From: Paludibacteraceae bacterium
GTDB lineage: Bacteria > Bacteroidota > Bacteroidia > Bacteroidales > Paludibacteraceae
Assembly (NCBI GenBank): GCA_024401645.1
Contig: JAKSKR010000009.1
Location: 1 to 64,000, forward strand
Direction: 5' to 3'
Length of the DNA: 64,000 bases
This document shows positions 42,811 to 52,285 of the stretch, piece after piece (the stretch's first letter is position 1; every line of letters begins with the position of its first letter). The notes under the pieces were generated by a model. The model ran no database searches, was not told the origin of the DNA, and saw nothing but the letters and a program-made list of their open reading frames with translations. A program made the position numbers and the translations under genes.

Positions 42811-45627
42811 ATGCTTCCTCTTTGGATTATAGACCTAAATAGCGACAACCAGCGTTGCCAGTTGTTCCAGCATTACCTCCGTTCCATAACGGGGGCTGTG
42901 CTTGCTATCTCTAATATTCCGGAACATTCGGCCAACGATAGCGAAACATCTTCTATTCAGTCTGATTCACTTTGTGCCGATGGTCAGTGGTATTACACCC
43001 ACTTCGACGATCCGTTCAAAAATGCCGATTTCAACGACGAAGAACACGTAGCTGCTCTGCTTTACGACTTTAAGGAAAGTCTGGTAAGCGAAGGGCAGCG
43101 CTTTGTTGAACTGTTGCGTCAAACCACGTTCCAAACCGACATCAACATTAACGTGTGTGTGTTGGGCCATATTGAGGAGCAGATGACGCAGTTGACCTTC
43201 ACCTCCATAGCTGCCCTCATTCAGCTCGAGAAAGGTCGCATCTTGCCAAAGCACATTCACCAGGGCATCAACATTATGGGTATGTTGTTTATTCCGTCGG
43301 CAGTCAATACCCGCAAGCGTGAAGAACGCCAGAAGGTGTTGCGCTGTTTGCGCGAAATTGAGGTGCAGCATGCGGTTTCATCGGTGCATGGTTACGACAA
43401 GATGTTGCTTTACCAAGATGTTCAGAACCGCACGCAGAAGTTCTATCCGCAGCTGAATGTCGACCAACAAGTCGACTACATTACCCAATGTATCGTCAAC
43501 TTGTTCTATGCTACCAACCACTTCCATCCGCTTTTAAGTGGCAGCAGTGCCGACGACCATTTCTACCTGTCGTTGGGTCCGGCTTCCATTTATTACGATA
43601 CCACCTTGCGCGACGAGGAAGACCGCGTTGCTGTGGCAAATGGCATCATTTCATCGTTCAAAGCCGATGGCGAGAACAACCAGATAGACCATCGCCCACT
43701 GGTTAAGGAAAACGAATACGACACCACCAAGGTGTTGTGTAAGATATTTAGCAACTTGAGTTTGAGGATGGATATGGCTCCGCGTGAACCCGATCCTCAC
43801 CCGGTTCGCGATTTCTTGTACAAGCCGCTGAAACGCAGGTACTATATGGACTACCTGGCGCGTTACCCGTCTATGCTGATGACGAAGATTGGCGAGAGCG
43901 TAGCCGAACAGACCCGCAAGACGTTAGAGGAGGTTAGCTTGCAGCGAAAGGAGCAGTTGCGCAGTTTCATCGATGTAATCATGCCAAATGCTGTTAAACA
44001 CGAGTTGACAGACTGCAACCAGAATACCGGTGGCGTCTTCCGTTTAGAGCGCAAGTTAAACGAACTGAAGGCGCAGTTGGCAAAGAAGCAGAGCAAGATA
44101 GAAGAAACCATCGACTTTGAACTTTGGCCATCTATCTTCGATAAGGTGCCTAAAGAATTGTCCGATTATTTCAACGATTACCACGACGAATATAAGGAAG
44201 ACGTGACTACAATGCGTAACCAGAGGCAAACCACTGCCGACCGTTGCGAGTCGCGCAAGCGCGAGGCCATTAACGAGCTGGTCAACCACATAAAGCAAGA
44301 ACCTACGGTGTTGTCGCAATTTGCACGCGTCTTCTTCTTGGGTTTGGTGTTGGTGTTGTTCATTATGCCGTTGCTCGAGTTGGTGTCTCCTTCTTACATC
44401 GACCTTGGCAACATTCGTCGCTATGCCTTTTTCTGGGCAACCGGCATCTTCTTGTTGCCATCGCTTTGGCAGCTGGGGGCACACCAATTGTACATACGCA
44501 AGCGTAACGTCTTTGTTACGCGCCTTAAGGCCTTTTTCCTGCACGATGCCTATGCCCGTGTGGTAAATGCCGTACAGTCGGAAGCCAATTTCTTCTATTC
44601 GAAGGCACAGATAATCTGCGATGAATACTTGAAACGTTGCGAAAACATACGCAAGGACGTCAAGCCATTTACTGTTGAAAATGGCAACTGGAGCCCCGAC
44701 ATTCCTAAAACCATGTTCAACCAGCCGTTGGTTGAAGGCAGTTTTGGTGGCAAACACCTCTTCCCGGGCGAATATACCGATTGCAGCAAGGTTCTGGTGA
44801 GTCAGAAATCGGAATTTGTGAACTTGTTGAAGTCGGAAGACTATTACTCGCTGATTAGGGTACTGAAAGACCAGATGTACCTTCTCTTCCAAAACGTTAA
44901 CCTGCCAGATTACCACGAACGAAAGGTCGATGAAATCACCGGTCGTAACCTTTTCCTATCGGTGAAGGAAATGGCAGAGCTGAAAGAGCAGAGGTGGCAG
45001 AATGCCATAAGCACCTTTAAGACAAACCTTGCCGATAACATTAAACGTCTGATGGTGCCACGCAAGCTGGCTACCGTTGACGCAAAGGTATTGCACTATG
45101 CCGATTCACAGAATAAGCCATACATTTTGGAACCGTTGCTCGACTTCTGTTCAACGAATGGCGAACTGACGTCGGACAACTGCATTGAGTATGCCGACAT
45201 TAAGTGCCACGACGAGAAGATGCGCAGGTTGGTTGACTTTAAACTGCCGTTTAATACGTTGTACCAGTCTGACGTAGAAAACGGTCTTTATAAGAATTAC
45301 CTCTTCATTACCAAGTGGCGCTGTTTCGACACTATTGCGGCAAACCGCATCTTGCCAGAAATTGAACTCGACCTTTCTGCTGAAGATATTACTGCCGAGG
45401 CTGCCTTGGCAGATGCCGACGACTGCGGTTGTGACAAAAAAGGAAAGAACGTGCCGTATTCATCGCTTTTCCTTTATGCCCTCTGTGGCGACGATGCTAC
45501 GGCCTCGCTGTGGCTTAAACTGTTCCGCAACGAAGAGTTTGCCGAAATTTCAGACAAGTCGCGCTTCATGGATAAGTTAAAGAACGAAAGTCGAATTTTC
45601 AATAGAACACTTAATCAGTTAGATTAA
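42811..45627 (+). CDS. Large coiled-coil protein with membrane hairpin
   Basis: A 938-residue protein, family not recognised. There is no signal peptide (MLPLWIIDLNSDNQ). The soluble N-terminal part covers about 1-400, a helical coiled-coil stretch about 400-490 ('LERKLNELKAQLAKKQSKIEE'), two membrane segments about 506-527 and 536-556, then a soluble C-terminal part of about 380 residues. Both large parts would face the cytoplasm. The gap after the tubulin-like gene is 18 bases and before the next gene 16. Its placement suggests it links the tubulin-like filament to the membrane, which is inference. Confidence 0.75.
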   Translation: MLPLWIIDLNSDNQRCQLFQHYLRSITGAVLAISNIPEHSANDSETSSIQSDSLCADGQWYYTHFDDPFKNADFNDEEHVAALLYDFKESLVSEGQRFVELLRQTTFQTDININVCVLGHIEEQMTQLTFTSIAALIQLEKGRILPKHIHQGINIMGMLFIPSAVNTRKREERQKVLRCLREIEVQHAVSSVHGYDKMLLYQDVQNRTQKFYPQLNVDQQVDYITQCIVNLFYATNHFHPLLSGSSADDHFYLSLGPASIYYDTTLRDEEDRVAVANGIISSFKADGENNQIDHRPLVKENEYDTTKVLCKIFSNLSLRMDMAPREPDPHPVRDFLYKPLKRRYYMDYLARYPSMLMTKIGESVAEQTRKTLEEVSLQRKEQLRSFIDVIMPNAVKHELTDCNQNTGGVFRLERKLNELKAQLAKKQSKIEETIDFELWPSIFDKVPKELSDYFNDYHDEYKEDVTTMRNQRQTTADRCESRKREAINELVNHIKQEPTVLSQFARVFFLGLVLVLFIMPLLELVSPSYIDLGNIRRYAFFWATGIFLLPSLWQLGAHQLYIRKRNVFVTRLKAFFLHDAYARVVNAVQSEANFFYSKAQIICDEYLKRCENIRKDVKPFTVENGNWSPDIPKTMFNQPLVEGSFGGKHLFPGEYTDCSKVLVSQKSEFVNLLKSEDYYSLIRVLKDQMYLLFQNVNLPDYHERKVDEITGRNLFLSVKEMAELKEQRWQNAISTFKTNLADNIKRLMVPRKLATVDAKVLHYADSQNKPYILEPLLDFCSTNGELTSDNCIEYADIKCHDEKMRRLVDFKLPFNTLYQSDVENGLYKNYLFITKWRCFDTIAANRILPEIELDLSAEDITAEAALADADDCGCDKKGKNVPYSSLFLYALCGDDATASLWLKLFRNEEFAEISDKSRFMDKLKNESRIFNRTLNQLD

Positions 45628-45643
45628 GCATTAGAAAGAGATT

Positions 45644-48307
45644 ATGCTATCAAATACTTACATACTTCTAATGGCCCTTTTGGTTTGTGCAGCATTGCTT
45701 TTGTTGCGCGAACTAATCTCTTTGATTTTCGAGAAGGTTCGCATTACCACCTTCAACGGGAAGTCGGGCAGTACGCTGATTGGTATTCTCGACTATTCGA
45801 ACAATACCGACAACAGTGTAACCGGCAAGGGACAAGCTGCTGTTGTACGTCTGATTGGTGCAAGCCGTAGCACGCCTTACATTGGTAGGGTGGCTCTCGA
45901 CAACACCCACCGTGCGGTGGTTTCGGTTTTAGATAGCGATTTGGAACTCGATGCCGAAAATCCGCTTTACAGGACTTACGGATACATCGATGAAAACGGA
46001 TACATTCACGAGAAGGTGCGTAACCAAGACTTGGTGATTGGCTTTACGGCACGTCCGTCAGAGCCCAACAAGCCTACCATTTATGGCGAAAGGCACTGGT
46101 ACTCCTTCTGGCAATGTACCCTCAATGTCTATAAGGGAGCTCCGCAAACCGATGCGGCTGCCGATCCTAAACCAACTCTGGTGGCTGAATGTGTGCGCGA
46201 GGGACACCATTTTGGCGAAGACCGATTCCCGGCCGAGGCACGTGCTTGCGGCTATGCCATGTTCTTCCCAAAGATGAGGAATACGAAAGATTATTCCGAT
46301 TATTATACCAATCCACCGCACTATTGGAAAGATACAGCCCTGCTTGCGGCTATTGTCTATTCCGTTATATACCTCATTCTGTTCTTTGTCAACACGGTTG
46401 TTACCAATGTGCCGTTGTTTGGTCGAGACATTATCGGTATGGTCATCCTTACGGCTTTTTACTTTATAATTTGGGATCTTGTGCGACAGTTCAAGATTAC
46501 GAAGGGTGAATTGTCTAATTCCATTAAACCACAGCTCGATCTGCTAAACAAGAACATTGGCATTAAGATGTCCGATTGGGCAATTGTTGTCATTTCGGGC
46601 TTGTTGGTGGGTATGTGCTATGCCTTCTACGAATTTGAAACGCTTATTAAGGAGTCGCCCGATTTGGCATCGATCATGTTCCTGTTAGACTATGGTCACT
46701 ACGATTTCGACTTCTTGCCAATTGTTTGGGTGGTGTCTACGGCATTGTTCATTAACCGTTCGCAGCCGAATGTGCCGCTACCATGGCGCATTCATAGCGT
46801 TTTGACCGATGAAAACGACGATGAAGAAGACGAAGATGTACGCAATCCACGTGGAAAGATAGACGTTACTTACGATTGGGACCTCGACTCGTTCTATAAC
46901 AATTCGCTACATGGTCAAGTCACCCTCCATTTCGATAAGGAGGAATACATAGACCAATTGCGTTTGGTAAATCCGTTCTATCCGCAGGTGCTCGACGTGG
47001 TCAGCGAAAAGGTTGTGCACGACATGTATGCCTATCTGCTTTCTAAACCGAAGACCATGCGTAGGCTTAAGTACTTGGCATTCTACATTAGCGACCTAGC
47101 TGCACATGTGCATTTGCCAGAGCTAGACAAGTTGCAGTTTGCGCTCGACTTTGTGCAGGAACCGAATATTGCCTTCCGCGAAGACCGCGATAGCAAGAGC
47201 CTCGATTATGCCATCCATTACATGCGTTTCCCCGATGAGACATTGTTCGATAAAGAGGGCGATTACGACTGTAAGGCCTTCCTGGCATCGATGCTTTTCT
47301 ATGCCATGGGTTATAATGTGCTGTTCCTTTATTCCGAACACCACAAGACGGCCGCCATTGCCATAGAAATATCGGTAGACTTGCTAGCTACTTGCATGGA
47401 CGTTCCGGCAATAAACGAAATAACCACCGAAGTGAACGGACACACCTACGTCTATTGCGAGGTGGCTGCCGAAAACTTTAAGATTGGACACATTGATGAC
47501 GGCAAGTCTATTCGCGACTTCAACATAAAGGTGCCAATGACACATGGCAGTGAAGAAGGTAGCCAGTTCGATAGCGGAGACGTCAATTTCGACGATTCCA
47601 TCCCGAATGCAGAAGATAAGACGGTAGATTACGAGTGGACTCTCGACTCCCGTTTCGGCAAACAGCTTACCGGTAAGTTCAGTCTTCAGTTCAGGGGCAA
47701 GTACATCGATATGCTGCGTGCAAATAATCCGTTTGCAACCTATGGAAAGGACGGGCGACAGATGGATACGAACTTGCGCATCATGTATAACTACATGCGG
47801 TCGGATGACCAGATTATGCAGAACCTGAAGCAACTGGCCAACTATATTCACACCGTTTCTTCCGATAACGACTTGAACCATGTAGATACCATTCAGTTCA
47901 TTCTCGACTTCGTGCAAGAACCGAACATCAAGTATTGCCTCGATTCCAATTCCGAAGAGTTGAACCGTCCGAAGGAATACACACGTTTCCCCGATGAAAC
48001 CTTGTATGACAAGAAGGGCGACTGCGACTGCAAGACCATGCTGGCTGTGGCGTTGTTCTCGGCTTGCGGCTACAAGTCGCTATTCCTCATTTCTTCGGTT
48101 TACGAGCATGCCGCCTTGGCTGTAGCCTGCAATTCCGAAACCATGGCGTTGCTGAAAGGCGTTGAGGGTGAAGACATTGCCACCATTGACTACAAAGGCA
48201 AGACCTTCCTTTTCTGCGAAACAACAGGCGACGGATTCAAGATAGGCCAGATTTCGGAAGGAAATTCTACCGATAAATTCGAGTTTATTATCGATTTTAG
48301 TGCGTAA
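45644..48307 (+). CDS. Polytopic membrane protein with two transglutaminase-like domains
   Basis: An 887-residue protein. Membrane segments lie at about 5-25, 228-250, 262-282, 311-331 and 345-368. Then come two copies of one unit of about 220 residues (about 410-640 and 665-887), each with 'LQFALDFVQEPNI' or 'IQFILDFVQEPNI', 'RFPDETL', the transglutaminase-like GDxDCK box, a His and a final 'FKIG'. In the second copy the box is GDCDCK (Cys794) with His822 in 'YEHAALAV', so it may be active. In the first it is GDYDCK (Tyr541), so the cysteine is lost while His566 remains. Family roles are peptide cross-linking or cysteine peptidase activity. Fourth gene of the tubulin-like run. Confidence 0.82.
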   Translation: MLSNTYILLMALLVCAALLLLRELISLIFEKVRITTFNGKSGSTLIGILDYSNNTDNSVTGKGQAAVVRLIGASRSTPYIGRVALDNTHRAVVSVLDSDLELDAENPLYRTYGYIDENGYIHEKVRNQDLVIGFTARPSEPNKPTIYGERHWYSFWQCTLNVYKGAPQTDAAADPKPTLVAECVREGHHFGEDRFPAEARACGYAMFFPKMRNTKDYSDYYTNPPHYWKDTALLAAIVYSVIYLILFFVNTVVTNVPLFGRDIIGMVILTAFYFIIWDLVRQFKITKGELSNSIKPQLDLLNKNIGIKMSDWAIVVISGLLVGMCYAFYEFETLIKESPDLASIMFLLDYGHYDFDFLPIVWVVSTALFINRSQPNVPLPWRIHSVLTDENDDEEDEDVRNPRGKIDVTYDWDLDSFYNNSLHGQVTLHFDKEEYIDQLRLVNPFYPQVLDVVSEKVVHDMYAYLLSKPKTMRRLKYLAFYISDLAAHVHLPELDKLQFALDFVQEPNIAFREDRDSKSLDYAIHYMRFPDETLFDKEGDYDCKAFLASMLFYAMGYNVLFLYSEHHKTAAIAIEISVDLLATCMDVPAINEITTEVNGHTYVYCEVAAENFKIGHIDDGKSIRDFNIKVPMTHGSEEGSQFDSGDVNFDDSIPNAEDKTVDYEWTLDSRFGKQLTGKFSLQFRGKYIDMLRANNPFATYGKDGRQMDTNLRIMYNYMRSDDQIMQNLKQLANYIHTVSSDNDLNHVDTIQFILDFVQEPNIKYCLDSNSEELNRPKEYTRFPDETLYDKKGDCDCKTMLAVALFSACGYKSLFLISSVYEHAALAVACNSETMALLKGVEGEDIATIDYKGKTFLFCETTGDGFKIGQISEGNSTDKFEFIIDFSA

Positions 48308-48315
48308 ATACGTAT

Positions 48316-49386
48316 ATGATGATTAAGAAGAACAAGACATATTCACAGTTTATCGTCATGGTGGTCATTCTGCTCCTCTCATCGGTTGGTGTGGGTGCAG
48401 TTTACAAGGCGGCACGAAATCGTCCGCCCGTTGTTTACGATAAATTGAGTCCCGATGTTATTGCAAGGTTGAACAAACTGAAGCTGCTGCATGGCGGTAG
48501 CTTGTTTACCGATGCACCGATTGATCCGGAAAAATGGGACAATAAGTACGATTTGGGGCAGAATGCCAATGACCCTTGGGACAAGCTGGAAGACAGCAAC
48601 TTCATCATCTATTACCGTAACGATGTCAGCGGAAAATGGAAGAACAATGCCGAACTGACTTTGAAATTGGCAAACAAGTCTATTTCCGACCTAGCTAGGA
48701 TATTTGGTAAGTACATCTACCCCAAAGACGTCAACTACCGTAAGTTGGCCATCTACTTGCCGCCAACCAGCAACGGTTTTGAAAAGACATTAGAACAGAT
48801 GGGACATAAACCGGAAGGTATGTCGGGTGTGATAGGTATCACCCTAACGCTTATATCACCTTCTGGCGTTTATACCGATGGCATCGTCATTCGTTCAACA
48901 ACCTACGATCCGAGCATGAGTTTCAATAATTCGTACAAGGTAACCGTGCCGCACGAAATGGGCCACTACGTCTACATGTCGTTGTACGACTTCAACCAAG
49001 AGGCGCACCCGCTTAACTGGGTGGTTGAGGGTATTGCCGATCACGTTGCTTCGCGAAGCGACCAGGTTAAAGACGCTGCACGCATTGAATTTATTGATAG
49101 GAATTGTAGCCTAGTGACCGACTTCCCCGAAGAAACCAATTCGATGTATTGGGCAGGCGAGTCGTTCTTTAGGTTTATGAGCGATAGCTATGGCCGCCAG
49201 TCGGTGACCGACTTCATTAAGAACACCTATAAGATGCATGCCAGCGATGCCCTTGAACAGACGTTTACTGGTCATGACATGAAAGAAGAGTGGGTGAAAG
49301 CCCTTAAAAAGGGTGCGCAAGCCGATGAAATGGATGTAAATATGCCAGATGAAGACGATGCGCTGGCAACTAACGACGATAATTAA
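48316..49386 (+). CDS. Membrane-anchored gluzincin-type zinc peptidase
   Basis: A 356-residue protein with one N-terminal anchor (about 10-32, FIVMVVILLLSSVGVGAVY), so the rest is likely periplasmic. The catalytic motif is 'VPHEMGHYVYM' (His213, Glu214, His217), with the third ligand Glu238 in 'WVVEGIADHVA' 21 residues later, the gluzincin (clan MA) spacing. 'WAGESFFRFMSDSYG' and 'FTGHDMKEEWVKAL' complete a family fold shared with secretory peptidases. Substrate unknown; it may process an envelope protein for the neighbouring machine. It is 8 bases after the transglutaminase-like gene and abuts the next gene (TAA then ATG). Confidence 0.8.
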   Translation: MMIKKNKTYSQFIVMVVILLLSSVGVGAVYKAARNRPPVVYDKLSPDVIARLNKLKLLHGGSLFTDAPIDPEKWDNKYDLGQNANDPWDKLEDSNFIIYYRNDVSGKWKNNAELTLKLANKSISDLARIFGKYIYPKDVNYRKLAIYLPPTSNGFEKTLEQMGHKPEGMSGVIGITLTLISPSGVYTDGIVIRSTTYDPSMSFNNSYKVTVPHEMGHYVYMSLYDFNQEAHPLNWVVEGIADHVASRSDQVKDAARIEFIDRNCSLVTDFPEETNSMYWAGESFFRFMSDSYGRQSVTDFIKNTYKMHASDALEQTFTGHDMKEEWVKALKKGAQADEMDVNMPDEDDALATNDDN

Positions 49387-50019
49387 ATGATACGCAACCT
49401 TATTCTCGACTTGGGTATGGTCACCGTCCGCCTCGACATGCAGCGTTGCATTCGGGCTTTTAGGGCCTTGGGCATTAACGATGTTGACCAACAGATAACC
49501 AACTGCCGCCAACATGGCATTTTCAATGGTATAGAACTGGGTTTAGTCACTACTGCCGATTTTCACAACCATGTGCGTGAGCATTACCAGTTGGCAGTGA
49601 CCGACGAACAGATTGACGAGGCTTGGAATGCATTCATCCTCGATACGCCTATTGCCCTCCAACAACAGCTTTACCGCCTGCATCAGTCGTTCAATACGTA
49701 CATTTTGAGCAATACCAATCAAATTCACTACGATTTTTGGGAACAAAAGTGCATGGGTGGCGAGGGTGGATACACGGTTGCGCAATGCTTCAACAAGTGC
49801 TACCTGTCAAACGACTTGCACTTGGCAAAACCCGACCCTGCAATATACAAGGCTGTACTTGCCGACTGCGGCGCTAAACCCGAAGAATGCCTTTACCTCG
49901 ACGATAACGAGGCAAACGTGGCTGCGGCTCGCGAATTGGGGTGGAATGCCCTTGTGTCGGCAACGCCCGAACAGACTATGGAAATATTAACCCGCTTTGA
50001 ACAAGGAGGTGCGTTATGA
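49387..50019 (+). CDS. HAD-superfamily hydrolase (subfamily IA)
   Basis: A 210-residue soluble phosphatase-like protein. Motif I is 'NLILDLGMVTV' (nucleophile Asp8; the second acid is replaced by Gly, as in the FDLGGV group). Motif II is 'TYILSNTNQIH', motif III the Lys in 'LAKPDPAIYKAVL', and motif IV 'CLYLDDNEANVAAARELGW'. The cap is alpha-helical. It starts directly after the peptidase stop and its stop overlaps the next start (ATGA at 50016). Substrate unknown. Confidence 0.85.
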   Translation: MIRNLILDLGMVTVRLDMQRCIRAFRALGINDVDQQITNCRQHGIFNGIELGLVTTADFHNHVREHYQLAVTDEQIDEAWNAFILDTPIALQQQLYRLHQSFNTYILSNTNQIHYDFWEQKCMGGEGGYTVAQCFNKCYLSNDLHLAKPDPAIYKAVLADCGAKPEECLYLDDNEANVAAARELGWNALVSATPEQTMEILTRFEQGGAL

Positions 50020-51245
50020 CGATTAAACGACTAATTGGTTCTTTTTTGCTGATTTTATCGGTAATATCTGCCAATGCCCAAGTGAAAACCGGCATAGACG
50101 TGTTGCAAGAAAATGGTTTTGCCTTGCTAGCCGGCAAAAGGGTAGGATTGTTGACCAATCCCACCGGTGTTGACCGAAACTTAAGGTCGACCATCGACAT
50201 CCTTTACAGTGAACCTACCGTTAAACTCACCACACTTTTTGCTCCTGAACACGGTGTGCGTGGCGACGAGTATGCGGGCACAGTAGTAACAAACTCAACC
50301 GATGCTACAACAGGATTGCCTGTTTACAGCCTACACGGCAAGTACAAGAAACCGACTGCAGAAATGTTGAAAAACGTCGATGTATTGGTCTACGACGTTC
50401 AAGATATTGGTTGCCGCTCTTATACCTTCATCAGCACGCTGGGCAAGATTATGGAGGCAGCTGCCGAACACAACAAGGAAGTAATGGTGCTTGACCGACC
50501 AAACCCGTTGGGTGGTGAGAAGGTGGAGGGCTCGTTGGTGCGCGACGGCTTTTATTCCTTTGTCAGCCAGTTCAACATTCCTTACATTTATGGACTAACC
50601 GTCGGTGAATTGGCTGGTTTAATCAATTCCGAGCGTCCGGTCGACAAGCGTTGCCGCCTAACCGTCATCCGCATGGATGGCTGGAAACGCAGCATGCTTT
50701 ATCCCGAGACTGGTTTGCCTTGGGTGTTGACGTCTCCGCAAATTCCAACGCCCGAAGCAGCCATTGGTTACCCAATGTCTGGCATTGTGGGTGAACTGAA
50801 TGCCATACAGATAGGCGTGGGCTACACCTTACCTTTCCAAGTGTTTGCAGCCGAGTGGATTGATGGTAACGTGTTGGCAAGAACCATGAATAACCTGAAA
50901 TTGCCAGGATTGACATTCCGCCCAATCTCGTTTAAACCTTATTTTGGCATCAGCAACGGCAGACCGGTACACGGTGTGCAAGTTTATGTAACCGACTATG
51001 CAAAGGCAAACCTAACCGAGGTACAGTGGTACATCGCCCAAGAATTACACCGCATTTATCCGTCTTACGATTTGTTTAAGTTGGGTAACCTAAAAAACTA
51101 TGCCATGTTCGACAACGTGTGCGGAACTAGTCAGATAAGACTCTTGCTAACGAAGAACTATAAGGCAAGCGATGTCCTTAAGGTTTGGAGGGCCGATGCC
51201 GAGGCTTTCAAGCAAAGGTCTGAACCCTACAAGTTGTACGAATAA
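50016..51245 (+). CDS. DUF1343/NamZ-type exo-beta-N-acetylmuramidase (GH171)
   Basis: A 409-residue exported enzyme (signal peptide about 1-21, MTIKRLIGSFLLILSVISANA). The family, first studied in Bacillus subtilis NamZ/YbbC, removes N-acetylmuramic acid from ends of peptidoglycan fragments. Typical motifs are 'KRVGLLTNPTGVD', 'LFAPEHGVRGDEYAG', 'DVLVYDVQDIGCRSYTFISTL', 'VLDRPNPLGG' and 'VLTSPQIPTPEAAIGYPM'. It starts inside the HAD stop (4-base overlap), so both are cotranscribed. Its location suggests a role in cell-wall recycling or remodelling alongside the membrane machine. The NamZ family is well supported; exact product specificity is inferred. Confidence 0.9.
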   Translation: MTIKRLIGSFLLILSVISANAQVKTGIDVLQENGFALLAGKRVGLLTNPTGVDRNLRSTIDILYSEPTVKLTTLFAPEHGVRGDEYAGTVVTNSTDATTGLPVYSLHGKYKKPTAEMLKNVDVLVYDVQDIGCRSYTFISTLGKIMEAAAEHNKEVMVLDRPNPLGGEKVEGSLVRDGFYSFVSQFNIPYIYGLTVGELAGLINSERPVDKRCRLTVIRMDGWKRSMLYPETGLPWVLTSPQIPTPEAAIGYPMSGIVGELNAIQIGVGYTLPFQVFAAEWIDGNVLARTMNNLKLPGLTFRPISFKPYFGISNGRPVHGVQVYVTDYAKANLTEVQWYIAQELHRIYPSYDLFKLGNLKNYAMFDNVCGTSQIRLLLTKNYKASDVLKVWRADAEAFKQRSEPYKLYE

Positions 51246-51281
51246 AATTTTCCATTAAATCGTTGTTTTTGCTCATTTCTT

Positions 51282-52118
51282 ATGAAAGTTGAAGGTGTTG
51301 GTCTCGTGTTGGAAGGTGGTGGCATGCGTTGCGTGTTTAGCGCTGGCGTGCTCGACTATTTTATGGATCACGATATTGAGTTCCCTTACGTAGCTGGCGT
51401 TAGTGGCGGTGCTTGCACAGCACTCTGCTATCTGGCTAAACAGCCACGCCGACAGAAACAGTGTTTCATCGACCTCTACGAAAAGTACCATTACATTGGT
51501 ATCAAGAACTTTATAACCAAACGTAACTTTTTCGACCTCGATATGGTGGTCGAAGAGTTTGGTACCACCATTATACCATTCGATTTCGAAACCTACTTTA
51601 ACAATCCTATTGAGTGCGAGGTGGTTGCCAGTAACTGCTTGACCGGTGAAGCCGACTATTTTGACGAACGTAAGTCGCCAAAACGACTTATGCAGATTGC
51701 CAAGGCATCTTGTTCGGTGCCTGTCGTTACCCGTAAGCAGTACGTCGATGGCGTGCCTTACCTCGATGGCGGCATTTCCGATCCTGTTCCGCTTTTCCGT
51801 GCCATTTCTAAAGGCTATAAGCGCAATGTGGTGGTCTTGACGCGCAATGCGGGCCGCCGTAGTCCGTTTACCAACATCCCCATTCCACCGGGTATTTTCG
51901 GTAGGGAAATCACCAAGAAGATGCGTTACCGTGGCCGCGACTACAACAACCTGATGAAGGTAATAGAAGAAAAGGCTGCAAGTGGCGAGGTACTGGTCAT
52001 TCAACCACAGAAGAAGTTAAAAGTTAGCGCCGTGGAACGCAACATTGACCGCTTGCGTGAACTCTACGAAGAAGGCTACGAATGTGCAAAGGCTATTCAT
52101 GCCTATTTAGGTATTTAA
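51282..52118 (+). CDS. Patatin-like phospholipase
   Basis: A 278-residue cytoplasmic lipid acyl hydrolase of the RssA/YjjU type. It has the oxyanion 'LVLEGGGMRCVFSAGVLDYFM' (GGGxR), the nucleophile Ser41 in 'GVSGGACTAL', and the catalytic Asp162 in 'DGGISDPVP'. Length is usual for short bacterial patatins. It follows the NamZ gene after 36 bases and is the last gene of the run that begins at 37884. It may trim lipids but has no proven substrate. Confidence 0.9.
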   Translation: MKVEGVGLVLEGGGMRCVFSAGVLDYFMDHDIEFPYVAGVSGGACTALCYLAKQPRRQKQCFIDLYEKYHYIGIKNFITKRNFFDLDMVVEEFGTTIIPFDFETYFNNPIECEVVASNCLTGEADYFDERKSPKRLMQIAKASCSVPVVTRKQYVDGVPYLDGGISDPVPLFRAISKGYKRNVVVLTRNAGRRSPFTNIPIPPGIFGREITKKMRYRGRDYNNLMKVIEEKAASGEVLVIQPQKKLKVSAVERNIDRLRELYEEGYECAKAIHAYLGI

Positions 52119-52285
52119 GGTACACCCTGTGTGGTTGTTAAACCCGTCAGGACAGACAAATTAGCCTATTTACTTTTCTATCTGTATTTTTCTTTTTAAA
52201 TTTATGACGTTATATTGGGGTAGTGGGATTTTTTTAGTTGCTTTATGCCCCAAACTAATAAACGCGTTACTGCATAGATTTTATA

